From the NCBI RefSeq assembly GCF_018860425.1, contig NZ_JAHKPI010000014.1, positions 682,329-746,328 on the forward strand: a stretch of DNA of 64,000 nt, in the 5' to 3' direction. The stretch is from Marinobacter sp. F3R08 (GTDB lineage Bacteria > Pseudomonadota > Gammaproteobacteria > Pseudomonadales > Oleiphilaceae). Below are positions 16,941-25,816 of the stretch, in pieces (the stretch's first letter is position 1; the number at the start of each line of letters is the position of its first letter). Made by a program: the position numbers and the translations under genes. The notes beneath the pieces were generated by a model, which ran no database searches, had not been told where the DNA came from, and worked only from the letters and a program-made list of their open reading frames with translations.

Positions 16941-18794
16941 TTAGCGGGAGGCCTGTGCCCAGGAAGGCATCTTGAAGACCCAGAATGACCCGCCCTGGGA
17001 TACAGGCTTGGTGAGTTCGGCCATGTCGCCGCCCCAGAGTGGAACCGCACCACCGTAGCCGGAGGCAACGCCGATGTACTGCTCGCCGTCCATCTCCCAG
17101 GTGATCGGAGAGGAGATGATTCCGGAGCCGGTCTGGAACTTCCAGAGTTCTTCCCCGGTTTCCGCATCGAACGCTTTCAGGAAGCCGTCACCGGTGCCGG
17201 TGAATACCAGGCCGCCCTTGGTTGTCAGCACGCCGGCCCAGAGTGGTAACCGTTCCTTGTGCTCCCACTCGATGTCGCCGGTGAGCGGATTCATGGCGCG
17301 CAGGATACCTACGTGGTCGTCATACATGCGCTTGATCCGGAAACCCTGGCCCAGATAGGCAGCCCCTTTCTTATAGGTGACTTCTTCGGTCCAGTAATCC
17401 TCTTTCCAGTGGTTGGCGGGAACATAGAACAGGCCAGTGTCCTGGCTGTACGCCATGGGGTTCCAGTTTTTGCCACCGAGGAAGGGGGGAGATACTTCCA
17501 CGGCCTCGCCACGGGTTTCACCTTCGGCGACAGGTGGCGGGCGCTGACCTTTTCTTTCCACAGGACGGCCATCATCGCCAATGCGCTCGGCCCAGGTGAT
17601 GTTGTCGACAAACGGGAAGCCTTTCTTGAATTCGCCCGTCTCACGGTCAACCACGTAGAAGAAGCCGTTGCGGTCGGCATGGGCGGTTGCCTTGACGGTT
17701 TCGCCGTCTTCGTCGTATTCAAACAGCACCAGCTCATTGTTGCCGGAGAAGTCCCAGGCGTCGTTCGGGGTATGCTGATAGAACCACTTCACCTCACCGG
17801 TCGTAGGATCTACGCCCACCTGGCCGGAGGTATACAGATTGTCATAGTCGGCGGGATCGCCACCGGGGGAGGTGCGTTTCCAGGTATTCCAGGGAGCCGG
17901 GTTGCCGGCGCCGATAATGATAGTGTTGGTTTGTGCATCAAAGCTGGCGCTTTGCCAGGGTGCGCCGCCGCCGTGACTCCAGGCTTCCACCTTGCCGGTC
18001 TCGGTGTTGGGGTCATCGGGCCAGCTGGGCGCGCGAGGATCGCCTGTCGGGGTGCTCTTTTCACCGTTGAGCCGGCCATAGTGGCCTTCAACGAACGGGC
18101 GCATCCAGACTTCTTCACCGGTATCGGGATCCCTGGCAAACAGCTTGCCGACAACACCGAACTCATCACCGGAGGAACCGTGAATCAGCAGGACCTTGCC
18201 GGTCTTCTGATCCTTTACGAGGGTTGGCGCGCCGGTCATGGTGTAGCCGGCCTCGTGATCAGCGAATTTCTCCCGCCAGACCACTTTGCCGGTGTCCTTG
18301 TTCAGGGCAACGATGCCGGCATCCAGGGTGCCGAAGAAAACCTTGTCTCCGAAAATGGCAGCCCCCCGGTTGACCACGTCACAGCAGGGGCGAATGCCCT
18401 CAGGCAGACGATGATTGTATTCCCACAGCCTCTCGCCGCTTTTGGCGTCCAGGGCCCAAAGGCGTGAGTAGGACCCGGTGACATAGATTACGCCGTCATG
18501 CACCAGTGCCTGGGACTCCTGTCCACGCTGCTTTTCATCGCCGAACGAGAATGACCACGCCGGCACCAGGCGTTCTACGTTATCCCGATTGATGGTGGTC
18601 ATGGGGCTGTATCGTTGTGCCTTCGGGCCAATGCCGTAGCCCAGTACGTTTTCCGGTGTTTCGGCATCGTTGGCGATGTCCTCCCAGGTAACCTCTTTGG
18701 CAATCACCTGGCTGGCGAGGCCGGCCGCTGAACCCAGCGCCAGGGCCAGACCAATCCCGCGGAGCAGCGGGCGTTTGCGTGTTTCGATGTTCAT
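16941..18794 (-). CDS. pedE: PQQ-dependent alcohol dehydrogenase, calcium type (PedE/ExaA-like)
   Basis: The 617-residue quinoprotein has a signal peptide ([21 protein letters not shown]) and an eight-bladed W-motif propeller. The adjacent cysteines C137-C138 (PCCDVVNRG) give the disulfide that lies over PQQ. The catalytic region reads [11 protein letters not shown], with Asp348 as catalytic base and Ser350 two residues on. Lanthanide enzymes have Asp at that second position, so this one should use Ca2+. It would oxidise ethanol and other primary alcohols in the periplasm and pass electrons to PedF, whose gene lies divergently. A perfect CGGGAA-N3-TTCCCG repeat lies 131 bp upstream. Confidence 0.92.
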   Translation of the reverse strand: MNIETRKRPLLRGIGLALALGSAAGLASQVIAKEVTWEDIANDAETPENVLGYGIGPKAQRYSPMTTINRDNVERLVPAWSFSFGDEKQRGQESQALVHDGVIYVTGSYSRLWALDAKSGERLWEYNHRLPEGIRPCCDVVNRGAAIFGDKVFFGTLDAGIVALNKDTGKVVWREKFADHEAGYTMTGAPTLVKDQKTGKVLLIHGSSGDEFGVVGKLFARDPDTGEEVWMRPFVEGHYGRLNGEKSTPTGDPRAPSWPDDPNTETGKVEAWSHGGGAPWQSASFDAQTNTIIIGAGNPAPWNTWKRTSPGGDPADYDNLYTSGQVGVDPTTGEVKWFYQHTPNDAWDFSGNNELVLFEYDEDGETVKATAHADRNGFFYVVDRETGEFKKGFPFVDNITWAERIGDDGRPVERKGQRPPPVAEGETRGEAVEVSPPFLGGKNWNPMAYSQDTGLFYVPANHWKEDYWTEEVTYKKGAAYLGQGFRIKRMYDDHVGILRAMNPLTGDIEWEHKERLPLWAGVLTTKGGLVFTGTGDGFLKAFDAETGEELWKFQTGSGIISSPITWEMDGEQYIGVASGYGGAVPLWGGDMAELTKPVSQGGSFWVFKMPSWAQASR

Positions 18795-18924
18795 AGTGTT
18801 TCCCCTTGGTTTTTGTTGTAACCATCGTCCTGCTCATGGCATCGACGCCTCGAGTATTGGCCCGGGTGGTTGGCTGTGGCGACGGAATAACCCATCCCGG
18901 AACCGGGAAAACCGCAATAAAAGC

Positions 18925-18939
18925 CGGGAAAAGTTCCCG
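18925..18939. promoter_or_regulatory. CGGGAA-N3-TTCCCG inverted repeat, perfect copy 1
   Basis: CGGGAAAAGTTCCCG is a perfect dyad around AAG/A. The same 15 bases recur at 20745-20759, upstream of the second quinoprotein gene, which argues for a shared regulator of the alcohol genes. Confidence 0.72.
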
Positions 18940-19020
18940 AAGTCAGTGCTTCTTCATGAAAAGTGGTGGGTTTTGACGGGGCTGGCTGGCATCTCGTGCT
19001 TTCGCCTTCGCTCTCAGCGT

Positions 19021-19032
19021 CTACTACCAAGG
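19021..19032 (+). promoter_or_regulatory. TACTACCAAG element upstream of pedF
   Basis: CTACTACCAAGG lies 128 bp before the pedF start. It is one of three copies in the window with the same orientation to a downstream alcohol-oxidation gene. Confidence 0.6.
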
Positions 19033-19160
19033 AACTAAGCCAAATCCCCCAAAGTGGCATTCGGATTGTGCCGGGCGCTTCCTAGACTGGGAGTCAGCAA
19101 GTTGGCAACTGATAAATCCAATCGCCAATCACGGGGAATCCAATAACAGAGGTAAGACCA

Positions 19161-19589
19161 ATGGCAATGTCCTTTTCACTCAAAACAATCGTGGCTGCGG
19201 CCATGTTTGGTCTGGCCGGCTTCGCAATGGCGCACGGCAATGTCACACCACAGGAAGTGGACACGGGCAATCTGCCGGAGCTGGGCGATGATGTCCGCGT
19301 CGAGAATCCGTTTCGCGACGGCAACGAATTTGGTGAGTTCAACGCCCAGGCGGCCAAAATTGGCGAGAGTGCCTATGCCGGTAACTGTGCCGCCTGCCAT
19401 GGAATCCGGGCGATGTCCGGTGGTCTGACGCCGGACCTTCGCGAATTGACCGAGTGGGACGACGAGTACTATATCGGCCGGGTCATGAACGGTACCGATC
19501 GTGGCATGCCTTCCTGGAAAAAGAGTATGGACCAGAACGCCATGTGGGCGATCCGCACCTATGTGGAATCTCTGCCCAAGCCGGAGTAA
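19161..19589 (+). CDS. pedF: Cytochrome c550 PedF, electron acceptor of the quinoprotein dehydrogenases
   Basis: The 142-residue secreted protein has signal peptide FSLKTIVAAAMFGLAGFAMA and one c-type heme site CAACH (C76, C79, H80). The likely Met axial ligand lies in DRGMPSWKK. Size and the segment DDVRVENPFRDGNEF fit the PedF/ExaB-associated c550 family. It would accept electrons from both periplasmic dehydrogenases and pass them to the respiratory chain. It lies between the calcium-type gene (divergent) and the lanthanide-type gene (same strand). Ribosome binding site AGAGGTAAGACCA. Confidence 0.88.
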   Translation: MAMSFSLKTIVAAAMFGLAGFAMAHGNVTPQEVDTGNLPELGDDVRVENPFRDGNEFGEFNAQAAKIGESAYAGNCAACHGIRAMSGGLTPDLRELTEWDDEYYIGRVMNGTDRGMPSWKKSMDQNAMWAIRTYVESLPKPE

Positions 19590-19625
19590 TGAACACGGCC
19601 ACAGTCAGAAAAAGCGCCTGAATTC

Positions 19626-19656
19626 GGGCCGGCCTAGTGCCGGCCCTTCGTCGTTG
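19626..19656 (+). terminator. Terminator-like hairpin after pedF
   Basis: GGGCCGGC (19626-19633) pairs with GCCGGCCC (19639-19646) around a 5-base loop and is followed by a T-rich TTCGTCGTT. The T-run is interrupted, so partial read-through into the next gene is likely. Confidence 0.55.
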
Positions 19657-19666
19657 GGAGAAAATA

Positions 19667-20623
19667 ATGAAAATACTGTCTCGAATTCTTGCTCTGTTGC
19701 TGTTCGCCCAGGTTGTCCTGGCTCAGGAGGTTAACGACGGAAACGAACTCCTCAACCGACCTGCGGAGCGCACCTACGACATCATTCTGGATTCCGGTTA
19801 CCTGAAAGTCGGCGTTTATGAGAATTTTCCACCGTATTCCTACCAGGTTGATGGTGAGCCCAGAGGAATCGACATTGAGCTGGGCCGCCGGATTGCCGAG
19901 GAAATGGGCCTTGAATTCAAAGTGCACTGGATCATCCCGGATGAAAACCTCGGAGACGATCTGCGGAATAACGTCTGGAAAGGGCACTATCTGGCCAAGC
20001 AGCGGCTCGCGGATGTCATGCTGCGGGTACCCTACGACAAGACTTACGCCTATATGCAGGATTCGACCGGTGAGTACATCAACGAGCAGGTTGTCCTGTT
20101 CGGACCCTATCAGCAGGAAACCTGGCAGGTTGCCTATGACCCCGAACAGCTTGATTCCGTCGACACCGTCGCGGTCTTTCAATACAACCGTATTGGCGTC
20201 GAGATCGATACCCTTCCTGATTTTTATCTGACGTCCGCGTTCGGCGGGCGCATGCGCGAGCAGGTGAGGCACTATACCAATGTGGCCGATGCATTCGAGG
20301 CAATGCGTGCGGGCGAGGTCAGTGCTGTCATGGGCATGCGCTCAGAGATTGATCATGAGCTGGCCATGCCCGGGAACGACGGCTTCAAGGCCGCCGGCAA
20401 TGGCTTTCCGGGTATTGGTAAGCAGGTCTGGGATGTCGGCATGGCGATCAAACATACCCACCGACAACTCGGTTATGCCCTTGAAGCCATCGTCGACAGG
20501 CTTGTAAAAACCGGGCAGATGAGCGAGTTGATGGCCAGTCAGACACTTCGGTACAGCGTGCCGGGCTACTACCGGGATTTTCTGGATGAACAGGCGATCG
20601 CCAGGGCCGAAGGGGAGCTCTGA
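19667..20623 (+). CDS. Family-3 periplasmic binding protein of quinoprotein clusters (XoxJ/PedA-like)
   Basis: The start at 19667 follows GGGAGAAAATA. The 318-residue protein has a signal peptide ([16 protein letters not shown]) and the type II binding-protein fold ([45 protein letters not shown]). Such proteins accompany XoxF/PedH-type dehydrogenases and are variously proposed to help cofactor loading or to bind PQQ or a lanthanide. It carries no transporter partner here. Placement between pedF and the lanthanide-type gene favours a role with that enzyme. Confidence 0.78.
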   Translation: MKILSRILALLLFAQVVLAQEVNDGNELLNRPAERTYDIILDSGYLKVGVYENFPPYSYQVDGEPRGIDIELGRRIAEEMGLEFKVHWIIPDENLGDDLRNNVWKGHYLAKQRLADVMLRVPYDKTYAYMQDSTGEYINEQVVLFGPYQQETWQVAYDPEQLDSVDTVAVFQYNRIGVEIDTLPDFYLTSAFGGRMREQVRHYTNVADAFEAMRAGEVSAVMGMRSEIDHELAMPGNDGFKAAGNGFPGIGKQVWDVGMAIKHTHRQLGYALEAIVDRLVKTGQMSELMASQTLRYSVPGYYRDFLDEQAIARAEGEL

Positions 20624-20665
20624 CAGTGCTTGTGATGCGCCCGGAGTCGACGATTCGGGGTGGTC

Positions 20666-20675
20666 GTACTACCAA
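20666..20675 (+). promoter_or_regulatory. TACTACCAAG element upstream of the lanthanide-type dehydrogenase
   Basis: GTACTACCAAG lies about 141 bp before the start at 20817, in the same orientation as the copies at 19021 and 37715. Confidence 0.58.
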
Positions 20676-20744
20676 GTGATGAGAAAACCTGTTCCGGGGG
20701 GTAATTGTTGGTTTTTTCTACAAAGCGAAGAATCGTATCAGAGG

Positions 20745-20759
20745 CGGGAAAAGTTCCCG
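20745..20759. promoter_or_regulatory. CGGGAA-N3-TTCCCG inverted repeat, perfect copy 2
   Basis: The 15 bases are identical to those at 18925-18939 and lie 57 bp before the dehydrogenase start, close to where a promoter would be expected. Confidence 0.72.
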
Positions 20760-20816
20760 GTTCGCCCTGACTCGAACGCAAGAGAACTGACAACAAGAGA
20801 CTTGGAGAGCGCAACC

Positions 20817-22592
20817 ATGAGAACCAACAAGTTCGGGATTCGCATTGCGGCCAGCGCCCTGGCCATGGCTGTTTCCTACGGAGCCCATGCGGTAACCGAC
20901 GAAGACATCATCAACGACCACAAGACCCCGGAAGACATTGTCAGCTATGGCATGGGTACCCAGGGGCAGCGCTACAGCATTCTGGAAGACCTGAACACCA
21001 GCAACGTCCAGCACCTGCAACCCGCCTGGGCGTTCTCTTTCGGCAGCGAGAAAATGCGCGGTCAGGAATCCCAGCCGCTGGTCAAGGATGGGGTCATGTA
21101 TGTGACCGCGTCCTACTCCCGGATCTATGCGATTAACGCCAGAACCGGTGAAGAAATCTGGCAGTACGATGCTCGTTTGCCCGATGGCATCATGCCATGC
21201 TGTGACGTGGTCAACCGTGGCGCCGCCATATACGGCGACAAAGTCATCTTCGGTACCCTGGATGCCAAGCTGGTTGCCCTGAACAAAGACACCGGCAAGC
21301 CGATGTGGATCAAGAAGGTTGCAGATTATCAGGCCGGATACGCCATCACCGCTGCGCCCTTGGTTGTGAAAGGCAAGGTGATCACCGGCGTTTCCGGTGG
21401 TGAATTCGGTATTGTTGGCAAGGTGGAAGCCTATGACGCCAACACCGGGGATCTGGTGTGGACCCGTCCGACGGTCGAAGGCCACATGGGCTATGTCTAC
21501 AAGGATGGCAAGAAGATCGAAAATGGCATTTCCGGTGGCAAGGCTGGCGTTACCTGGCCCGGGGAAATGTGGAAGAACGGCGGGGCCGCGACCTGGCTGG
21601 GCGGAACCTACGATCCGGACACCAACTCCCTGTTCTTTGGTACCGGTAACCCGGCGCCCTGGAATTCACACCTGCGCCCCGGAGACAACCTGTTCTCGTC
21701 ATCTCGTCTGGCCATTGATCCGGACGATGGCAGCATCAAGTGGCACTTCCAGACCACTCCCAACGATGGCTGGGATTATGATGGTGTCAACGAACTGATT
21801 TCCTTTGACTACGAGGAAAACGGCAAGACCGTTAAAGCTGCGGCAACCGCAGACCGTAACGGGTTTTTCTACGTTCTGAACCGTGAGAACGGCGACTTCA
21901 TCCGGGGCTTCCCGTTTGTGGACAAGATTACCTGGGCCGAAGGTCTGGATCCGAAAACCGGTCGACCGATTTACGCCGATGGCGGACGGCCAGGCAATCC
22001 GGCTGACATGGAAGGTGGCAAAGGCGAAACGGTTCTGGCCCAACCTGCGTTCCTGGGCGGCAAGAACTGGATGCCGATGGCGTACAGCCAGGACACAGGT
22101 CTGTTCTATGTACCATCCAATGAATGGTCGATGGATATCTGGAACGAGCCAGTCTCCTACAAGAAGGGTGCGGCTTTCCTCGGCGCAGGCTTTACGATCA
22201 AGCCAGCCAACGATGAGTATATCGGCGTGCTGCGGGCCATGGATCCAAAGACTGGCAAAGAAGTCTGGCGCTATGAAAACCCCGCTCCCTTGTGGGGTGG
22301 CGTTATGACCACAGCTGGCAATCTGGTGTTCACCGGCACGCCGGAAGGCTTCCTCAAGGCTTTTGACGCCAAAACCGGCGAAGAGCTTTACCGCTTCAAC
22401 ACCGGTTCCGGTGTGGTAGGTACTCCGGTCACCTGGACCATGGATGGTGAGCAGTACGTCTCTGTCTCATCCGGCTGGGGCGGCGCGGTTCCGCTCTGGG
22501 GTGGCGAAGTGGCCAAGGTCGTGAAGAACTTCAATCAGGGCGGCATGGTCTGGACGTTCAGACTGCCCAAGGATCGGGTTGCCAGCAACTGA
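20817..22592 (+). CDS. pedH: PQQ-dependent alcohol dehydrogenase, lanthanide type (PedH-like)
   Basis: The start at 20817 follows GGAGAGCGCAACC and gives a 591-residue protein with signal peptide [17 protein letters not shown]. It has the propeller W-motifs and the adjacent cysteines C128-C129 (PCCDVVNRG). The catalytic region is [11 protein letters not shown]: Asp320 is the base and Asp322 is the extra metal ligand that marks lanthanide-dependent quinoproteins. It should oxidise the same alcohols as the calcium-type enzyme when La, Ce, Pr or Nd is present. In Pseudomonas putida such a pair is switched by lanthanides. A UUCG-loop terminator follows the stop. Confidence 0.92.
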   Translation: MRTNKFGIRIAASALAMAVSYGAHAVTDEDIINDHKTPEDIVSYGMGTQGQRYSILEDLNTSNVQHLQPAWAFSFGSEKMRGQESQPLVKDGVMYVTASYSRIYAINARTGEEIWQYDARLPDGIMPCCDVVNRGAAIYGDKVIFGTLDAKLVALNKDTGKPMWIKKVADYQAGYAITAAPLVVKGKVITGVSGGEFGIVGKVEAYDANTGDLVWTRPTVEGHMGYVYKDGKKIENGISGGKAGVTWPGEMWKNGGAATWLGGTYDPDTNSLFFGTGNPAPWNSHLRPGDNLFSSSRLAIDPDDGSIKWHFQTTPNDGWDYDGVNELISFDYEENGKTVKAAATADRNGFFYVLNRENGDFIRGFPFVDKITWAEGLDPKTGRPIYADGGRPGNPADMEGGKGETVLAQPAFLGGKNWMPMAYSQDTGLFYVPSNEWSMDIWNEPVSYKKGAAFLGAGFTIKPANDEYIGVLRAMDPKTGKEVWRYENPAPLWGGVMTTAGNLVFTGTPEGFLKAFDAKTGEELYRFNTGSGVVGTPVTWTMDGEQYVSVSSGWGGAVPLWGGEVAKVVKNFNQGGMVWTFRLPKDRVASN

Positions 22593-22605
22593 TCCGGACT
22601 GGAAC

Positions 22606-22634
22606 AAAAAAGGTCGCCTTCGGGCGACCTTTTT
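22606..22634. terminator. Bidirectional UUCG-loop terminator
   Basis: GGTCGCC-TTCG-GGCGACC with A6 before and T5 after can end transcription from both sides: the dehydrogenase on plus and the ABC ATPase on minus. Confidence 0.9.
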
Positions 22635-22652
22635 ATTGTGCGGGTTGCACGA

Positions 22653-23438
22653 TCAGGCTGCCTGATTCCTGGCCGTTTCGTTGACGGACTCGTTGATGTC
22701 CTCGAACAGTTTGCGATCGGTCTGGCCGATTGGCAGATCATAGGTGATGGTGGCGCCGAATGCCTGAGGGTTGTGAGGATCGTTACGCACCTTGTCGAAT
22801 ACCAGCAATCGAGTGCCCAGATAGAAACCTTCTTTGAGATCGTGCGTGACCATAAAGATGGTGGTGCCGGTTTCCTGCCAGAGTTTCAGCAGCAGATCAT
22901 GCATGTCGCCACGGATACCCGGATCCAGTGCTCCGAAGGGCTCGTCCAGCAAGAGTACCCGGGGCCGCATGATCAGGGACTGGGCAATGGCTAGGCGCTG
23001 CTGCATGCCGCCGGAGAGTTCGTGGGGCCACTTGTTGGCAGACGGGGTCAATCCCACGGATTCCAGCATGGCATCCACTTTCTCCAGTGCTTCCCTGCGG
23101 GCGCTGCCGAACAGCTTGCCCAGCCAGGGCTTCTGCTCCAGCTCCAGACCCATCAGCACGTTCTGACGCACGGTCAGATGCGGAAATACCGAGTAACGCT
23201 GGAACACGATGCCCCGGTTGCGGTCCGGTTCACCGGGGAAGGCCTTGCCTTCCAGCAACAGCTCGCCCCGGGTCTGGGTTTCCTGGCCCAGCAGCATCTT
23301 CAGGAAGGTGGATTTGCCGCAGCCAGAGGCGCCAACCAGGGTGCAGAATTCGCCCTGCTTTACGTTCAGGTTCAGGTTCTCCAGAACCACCTGATCTCCA
23401 TATTCCTTCCACAGATTGTTGACGGTAATGAAGCTCAT
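22653..23438 (-). CDS. ABC transporter ATPase of the guanidine-riboswitch operon (nitrate/taurine/urea type)
   Basis: The start at 23438 follows AGGAGGCCACTG and overlaps the permease stop by one base (TGATG). The 261-residue protein has Walker A VGASGCGKS, signature ELSGGMQQRLAIAQ, Walker B VLLLDEPFGALD and switch His in MVTHDLKEGF. It is an SsuB/TauB/NrtD-type ATPase. With the adjacent permease it lies downstream of a guanidine-I riboswitch, so the imported substrate is probably guanidine. The binding protein for this transporter seems to be encoded 7 kb away in the carboxylase operon. Confidence 0.87.
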   Translation of the reverse strand: MSFITVNNLWKEYGDQVVLENLNLNVKQGEFCTLVGASGCGKSTFLKMLLGQETQTRGELLLEGKAFPGEPDRNRGIVFQRYSVFPHLTVRQNVLMGLELEQKPWLGKLFGSARREALEKVDAMLESVGLTPSANKWPHELSGGMQQRLAIAQSLIMRPRVLLLDEPFGALDPGIRGDMHDLLLKLWQETGTTIFMVTHDLKEGFYLGTRLLVFDKVRNDPHNPQAFGATITYDLPIGQTDRKLFEDINESVNETARNQAA

Positions 23439-24253
23439 CAGTGGCCTCCTGCGTTGTACCAGGGGAACAGCCTGCGGTTGGCCAACCGCAGGCATTGGTC
23501 AATAACAATGGCGAGAATGGTAATCCAGATCACGTAGGGCAGGATGACATCCATGGCCAGATAGCGCCGTACGAGGAAGATCCGGTAACCAAGACCTTCG
23601 GTGGAGGCAATGGCTTCAGCGGCAATCAGAAAGAGCCAGGCCGGGCCGAGACTCAGGCGGACAGCATCGATCAGGCGCGGCAGGACCTGGGGCAGTGCCA
23701 TGCGGGTGATTACCTGCCAGGAGCTGGCTCCCAGGGTCTGAATCTTGATCAGCTGTTCGCCGGGAAGCTCACGGACCCGCTGTGCCACATCCCGCATCAT
23801 GATCGGCGCCGTACCGATCACAATCAGCATGACCTTGGAGAGTTCACCGAGACCAAATACGATAAAGAGGATGGGTAGTATGGCCAGGGGGGGCACCATA
23901 GACGCTGCGGACACCAGCGGAGCGAGGTTGGATCTCACCAGCGGTAGCACCCCGTTGAGGATGCCTACCACCAGGGCCAGCAAGGCCGCGATGCCAACGC
24001 CGAGGCCCAGGCGTGCCAGGCTGGCGGTGGTGTCCTGCCACATCAGGTAGTCGCCGCTGCGGCGATCCTCCTGAAAGGCCATGCGGTCTACGGCGGCGGT
24101 CATCTGTTCAAGGCCGGGAAGAAGTTTGTCATTGGGATTATCGGCGAGGCGCTCCTGGGAGGCCAGGCTGTATATCAGCATGATCAACAGGAAGGGAAGA
24201 AGCCCCAGCAGGGTGGCTGAAACCCGCCCGGGGTGGCGATTGATCAGTCGCAT
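23438..24253 (-). CDS. ABC transporter permease of the guanidine-riboswitch operon
   Basis: The start at 24253 follows AGGAGACACTTT. The 271-residue protein has six hydrophobic segments and the binding-protein-dependent permease EAA-like loop (LIKIQTLGASSWQVITRMALPQVLPRLIDAVR). It is of the SsuC/TauC/NrtB type used for taurine, nitrate, urea and guanidine. The riboswitch leader sits 68 bp upstream. No binding-protein gene is present in this two-gene operon. Confidence 0.87.
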   Translation of the reverse strand: MRLINRHPGRVSATLLGLLPFLLIMLIYSLASQERLADNPNDKLLPGLEQMTAAVDRMAFQEDRRSGDYLMWQDTTASLARLGLGVGIAALLALVVGILNGVLPLVRSNLAPLVSAASMVPPLAILPILFIVFGLGELSKVMLIVIGTAPIMMRDVAQRVRELPGEQLIKIQTLGASSWQVITRMALPQVLPRLIDAVRLSLGPAWLFLIAAEAIASTEGLGYRIFLVRRYLAMDVILPYVIWITILAIVIDQCLRLANRRLFPWYNAGGH

Positions 24254-24320
24254 AAAGTGTCTCCTCTGGTCACACAACACGGCAAAGTTATCGCGGGCAA
24301 CAGCATCCCTTGCGATTCAG

Positions 24321-24423
24321 TCTCCCGGGCTTTTGTCCCGCCGTGTAACCTCCCAGAGGTCGGTAACTCTCGGACCAGCCATCCGGGTGGTTGATGCGTA
24401 CCTGCCCGGACCGGAACCCTAGT
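24321..24423 (-). promoter_or_regulatory. Guanidine-I (ykkC) riboswitch upstream of the ABC permease
   Basis: Read on the minus strand, the leader starts CTAGGGTTCCGG and has CTGGTCCGAGAGTTACCGACCT, then AGGTTACACGGCGGGACAA and AGCCCGGGAGA. These are the conserved blocks of the ykkC/guanidine-I aptamer. No T-run follows within 60 bases, so control may act on translation or on a more distant terminator. Confidence 0.92.
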
Positions 24424-24626
24424 CACCCATTTTGTCTTTCGTGTTCGCCGTTCAGTCTGCGAGTTTCTAAACAGTGCCGTGAACGGATCGGGCTTTTGAA
24501 TGCCGTCTGCCCGAAATAGTGCAGATGACGTGCCAGATCCTTAAAACACGTGAAAACGGGAGAGACAGGCGAAATTTCGGGCACGCCGGCGCTCCATAAA
24601 GGTGCGCTATGGGTTTGGGTGCACCA
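24424..24626. other. Gap between riboswitch leader and hydrolase gene
   Basis: No gene is visible here. The promoter of the riboswitch transcript should lie in the first 50 bases, reading minus. Confidence 0.45.
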
Positions 24627-25655
24627 TTATTGATCTCTCTGGTTAAGCAGGGAGCCGGCGGCCGCCAGAATCCGGTCGTGGCTGTTGCGCTCCCGGCCAG
24701 CGCCTCCGGCAATGTGTCCCCACTCGGAGGGTAGTGGCTCCAGGATGGCTCCGGGCATGCCGTCGGCATCCCCGGCTGCGTCCTCTTCGGTAAAGTAAAG
24801 GTCCGTGCTGCCGGGCATGATCCGCGTGGGCATGGTTATCGCGTCCAGGGCTGCCTCGTAATCGCCCCGGAATACCGGATTGTCGCTGATGTCTCCCCGC
24901 TGCCAGGTGTTCAGCACGGTGAGCAGGTTGTTGGCGTCCTGGCCCAGGTGATCGTCCTCCCAGAACGCCAGCAGAGACTTGATCGAGTCGAAACCAAGGT
25001 CCCGCCAACGCTCATGGCGGAAGAATGCCTGGGAATAGGCCCAGCCGGCGTACACCCGGCCAAATGCGCGAAGACCGTGTTCGGGAGGCGCGTCATAGTG
25101 ACCGCCCCGGAACGCCTGATCACAGGTCAGGGCGGCTTTCACGCCCTCCAGAAATACCCGGTTATGCGGGTAGCAGCGTGCGGTACAGCAGGTGGCCAGC
25201 ACGGAGCGGACCTTATCCGGAAACAGGCAGCCCCACTGCAGTGCCTGCATGCCGCCCATGGACCATCCCATTACCAGGGCCAGGCTGGCGCCCCCGAACA
25301 CTTCATCCACCAGACGTTTCTGAATCATGACGTTGTCGTAGAGTCTGATTTCAGGAAAGCCGGGGCCGTGCTGTTCTCCGCTGGTGTTCGATGGCGAGGA
25401 GGACTCCCCGGCTCCCAGCAGCGACGGGATCACGATGCAGTACCTGTTCGGATCCAGGGGACTGTTGCTACCCACCCAGGGGTGATTGCCTGCGGCTGCA
25501 CCACCATAGTACGTGGGTAGCAGAATCAGGTTATCTTTTGGTGCATTCAGCGTGCCGATCTGATGGTAGTGCAAGCGTGCTGAGTGCAGTGTGTCACCGT
25601 TGGAGAGTGCCAGGTCCCCAGCCTCGAAATCGGCCTCAGTCCATTGTAATTTCAT
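24627..25655 (-). CDS. Alpha/beta hydrolase of the MetX-like family
   Basis: This 342-residue protein has the MetX fold: early HQIGTLNAPKDNLILLPTYYGG, GNHPWVG, the nucleophile Ser132 in GWSMGG, then late Asp (MPGSTDLYFT) and His (PSEWGHIAGG) to complete a triad. MetX enzymes acylate homoserine, but many relatives are hydrolases. The gene is not near methionine genes: it faces the type III glutamine synthetase across a 161-bp promoter. A hydrolase or acyltransferase acting on an amine- or amide-containing compound is the safest reading. Confidence 0.7.
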   Translation of the reverse strand: MKLQWTEADFEAGDLALSNGDTLHSARLHYHQIGTLNAPKDNLILLPTYYGGAAAGNHPWVGSNSPLDPNRYCIVIPSLLGAGESSSPSNTSGEQHGPGFPEIRLYDNVMIQKRLVDEVFGGASLALVMGWSMGGMQALQWGCLFPDKVRSVLATCCTARCYPHNRVFLEGVKAALTCDQAFRGGHYDAPPEHGLRAFGRVYAGWAYSQAFFRHERWRDLGFDSIKSLLAFWEDDHLGQDANNLLTVLNTWQRGDISDNPVFRGDYEAALDAITMPTRIMPGSTDLYFTEEDAAGDADGMPGAILEPLPSEWGHIAGGAGRERNSHDRILAAAGSLLNQRDQ

Positions 25656-25718
25656 GATTTTCTCTCCGTCATTTTCTTGCTTCGGTATCTTTTTGCACTA
25701 TGTATTTTTGCCTTTACA

Positions 25719-25734
25719 TACATGCTGGCATGTA
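25719..25734. promoter_or_regulatory. TACATGC-TG-GCATGTA palindrome in the hydrolase/glnT divergent promoter
   Basis: The 16-bp dyad lies 83 bp before glnT and 64 bp before the hydrolase start. The Crp/Fnr-type regulator encoded 3 kb away is a candidate ligand; this is inference. Confidence 0.5.
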
Positions 25735-25816
25735 AGTTGAATGGTTAAAGCAAAGGAAGAAACGTGCCAGAACATAAACCGACGGTCCGAATGTCCGGAC
25801 TGAAGAGAGGAAAACG

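Larger units (their letters stand above)
18795..19160. promoter_or_regulatory. Divergent promoter region between the calcium-type dehydrogenase and pedF
   Basis: This 366-bp gap has no gene. It holds the perfect inverted repeat at 18925-18939, a partial second copy (CCGGGAAAA near 18903-18911) and the TACTACCAAG element at 19022-19031, which points toward pedF. Confidence 0.7.

Noticed and set aside
17259..18467. A 402-codon plus-strand frame over the calcium-type dehydrogenase
   Set aside because: It is antisense to a clear quinoprotein gene with conserved motifs.
24627..25655. Homoserine O-acetyltransferase metX
   Set aside because: The triad and fold fit the family, but no methionine gene is near and the family has many hydrolases, so I did not assign the symbol.
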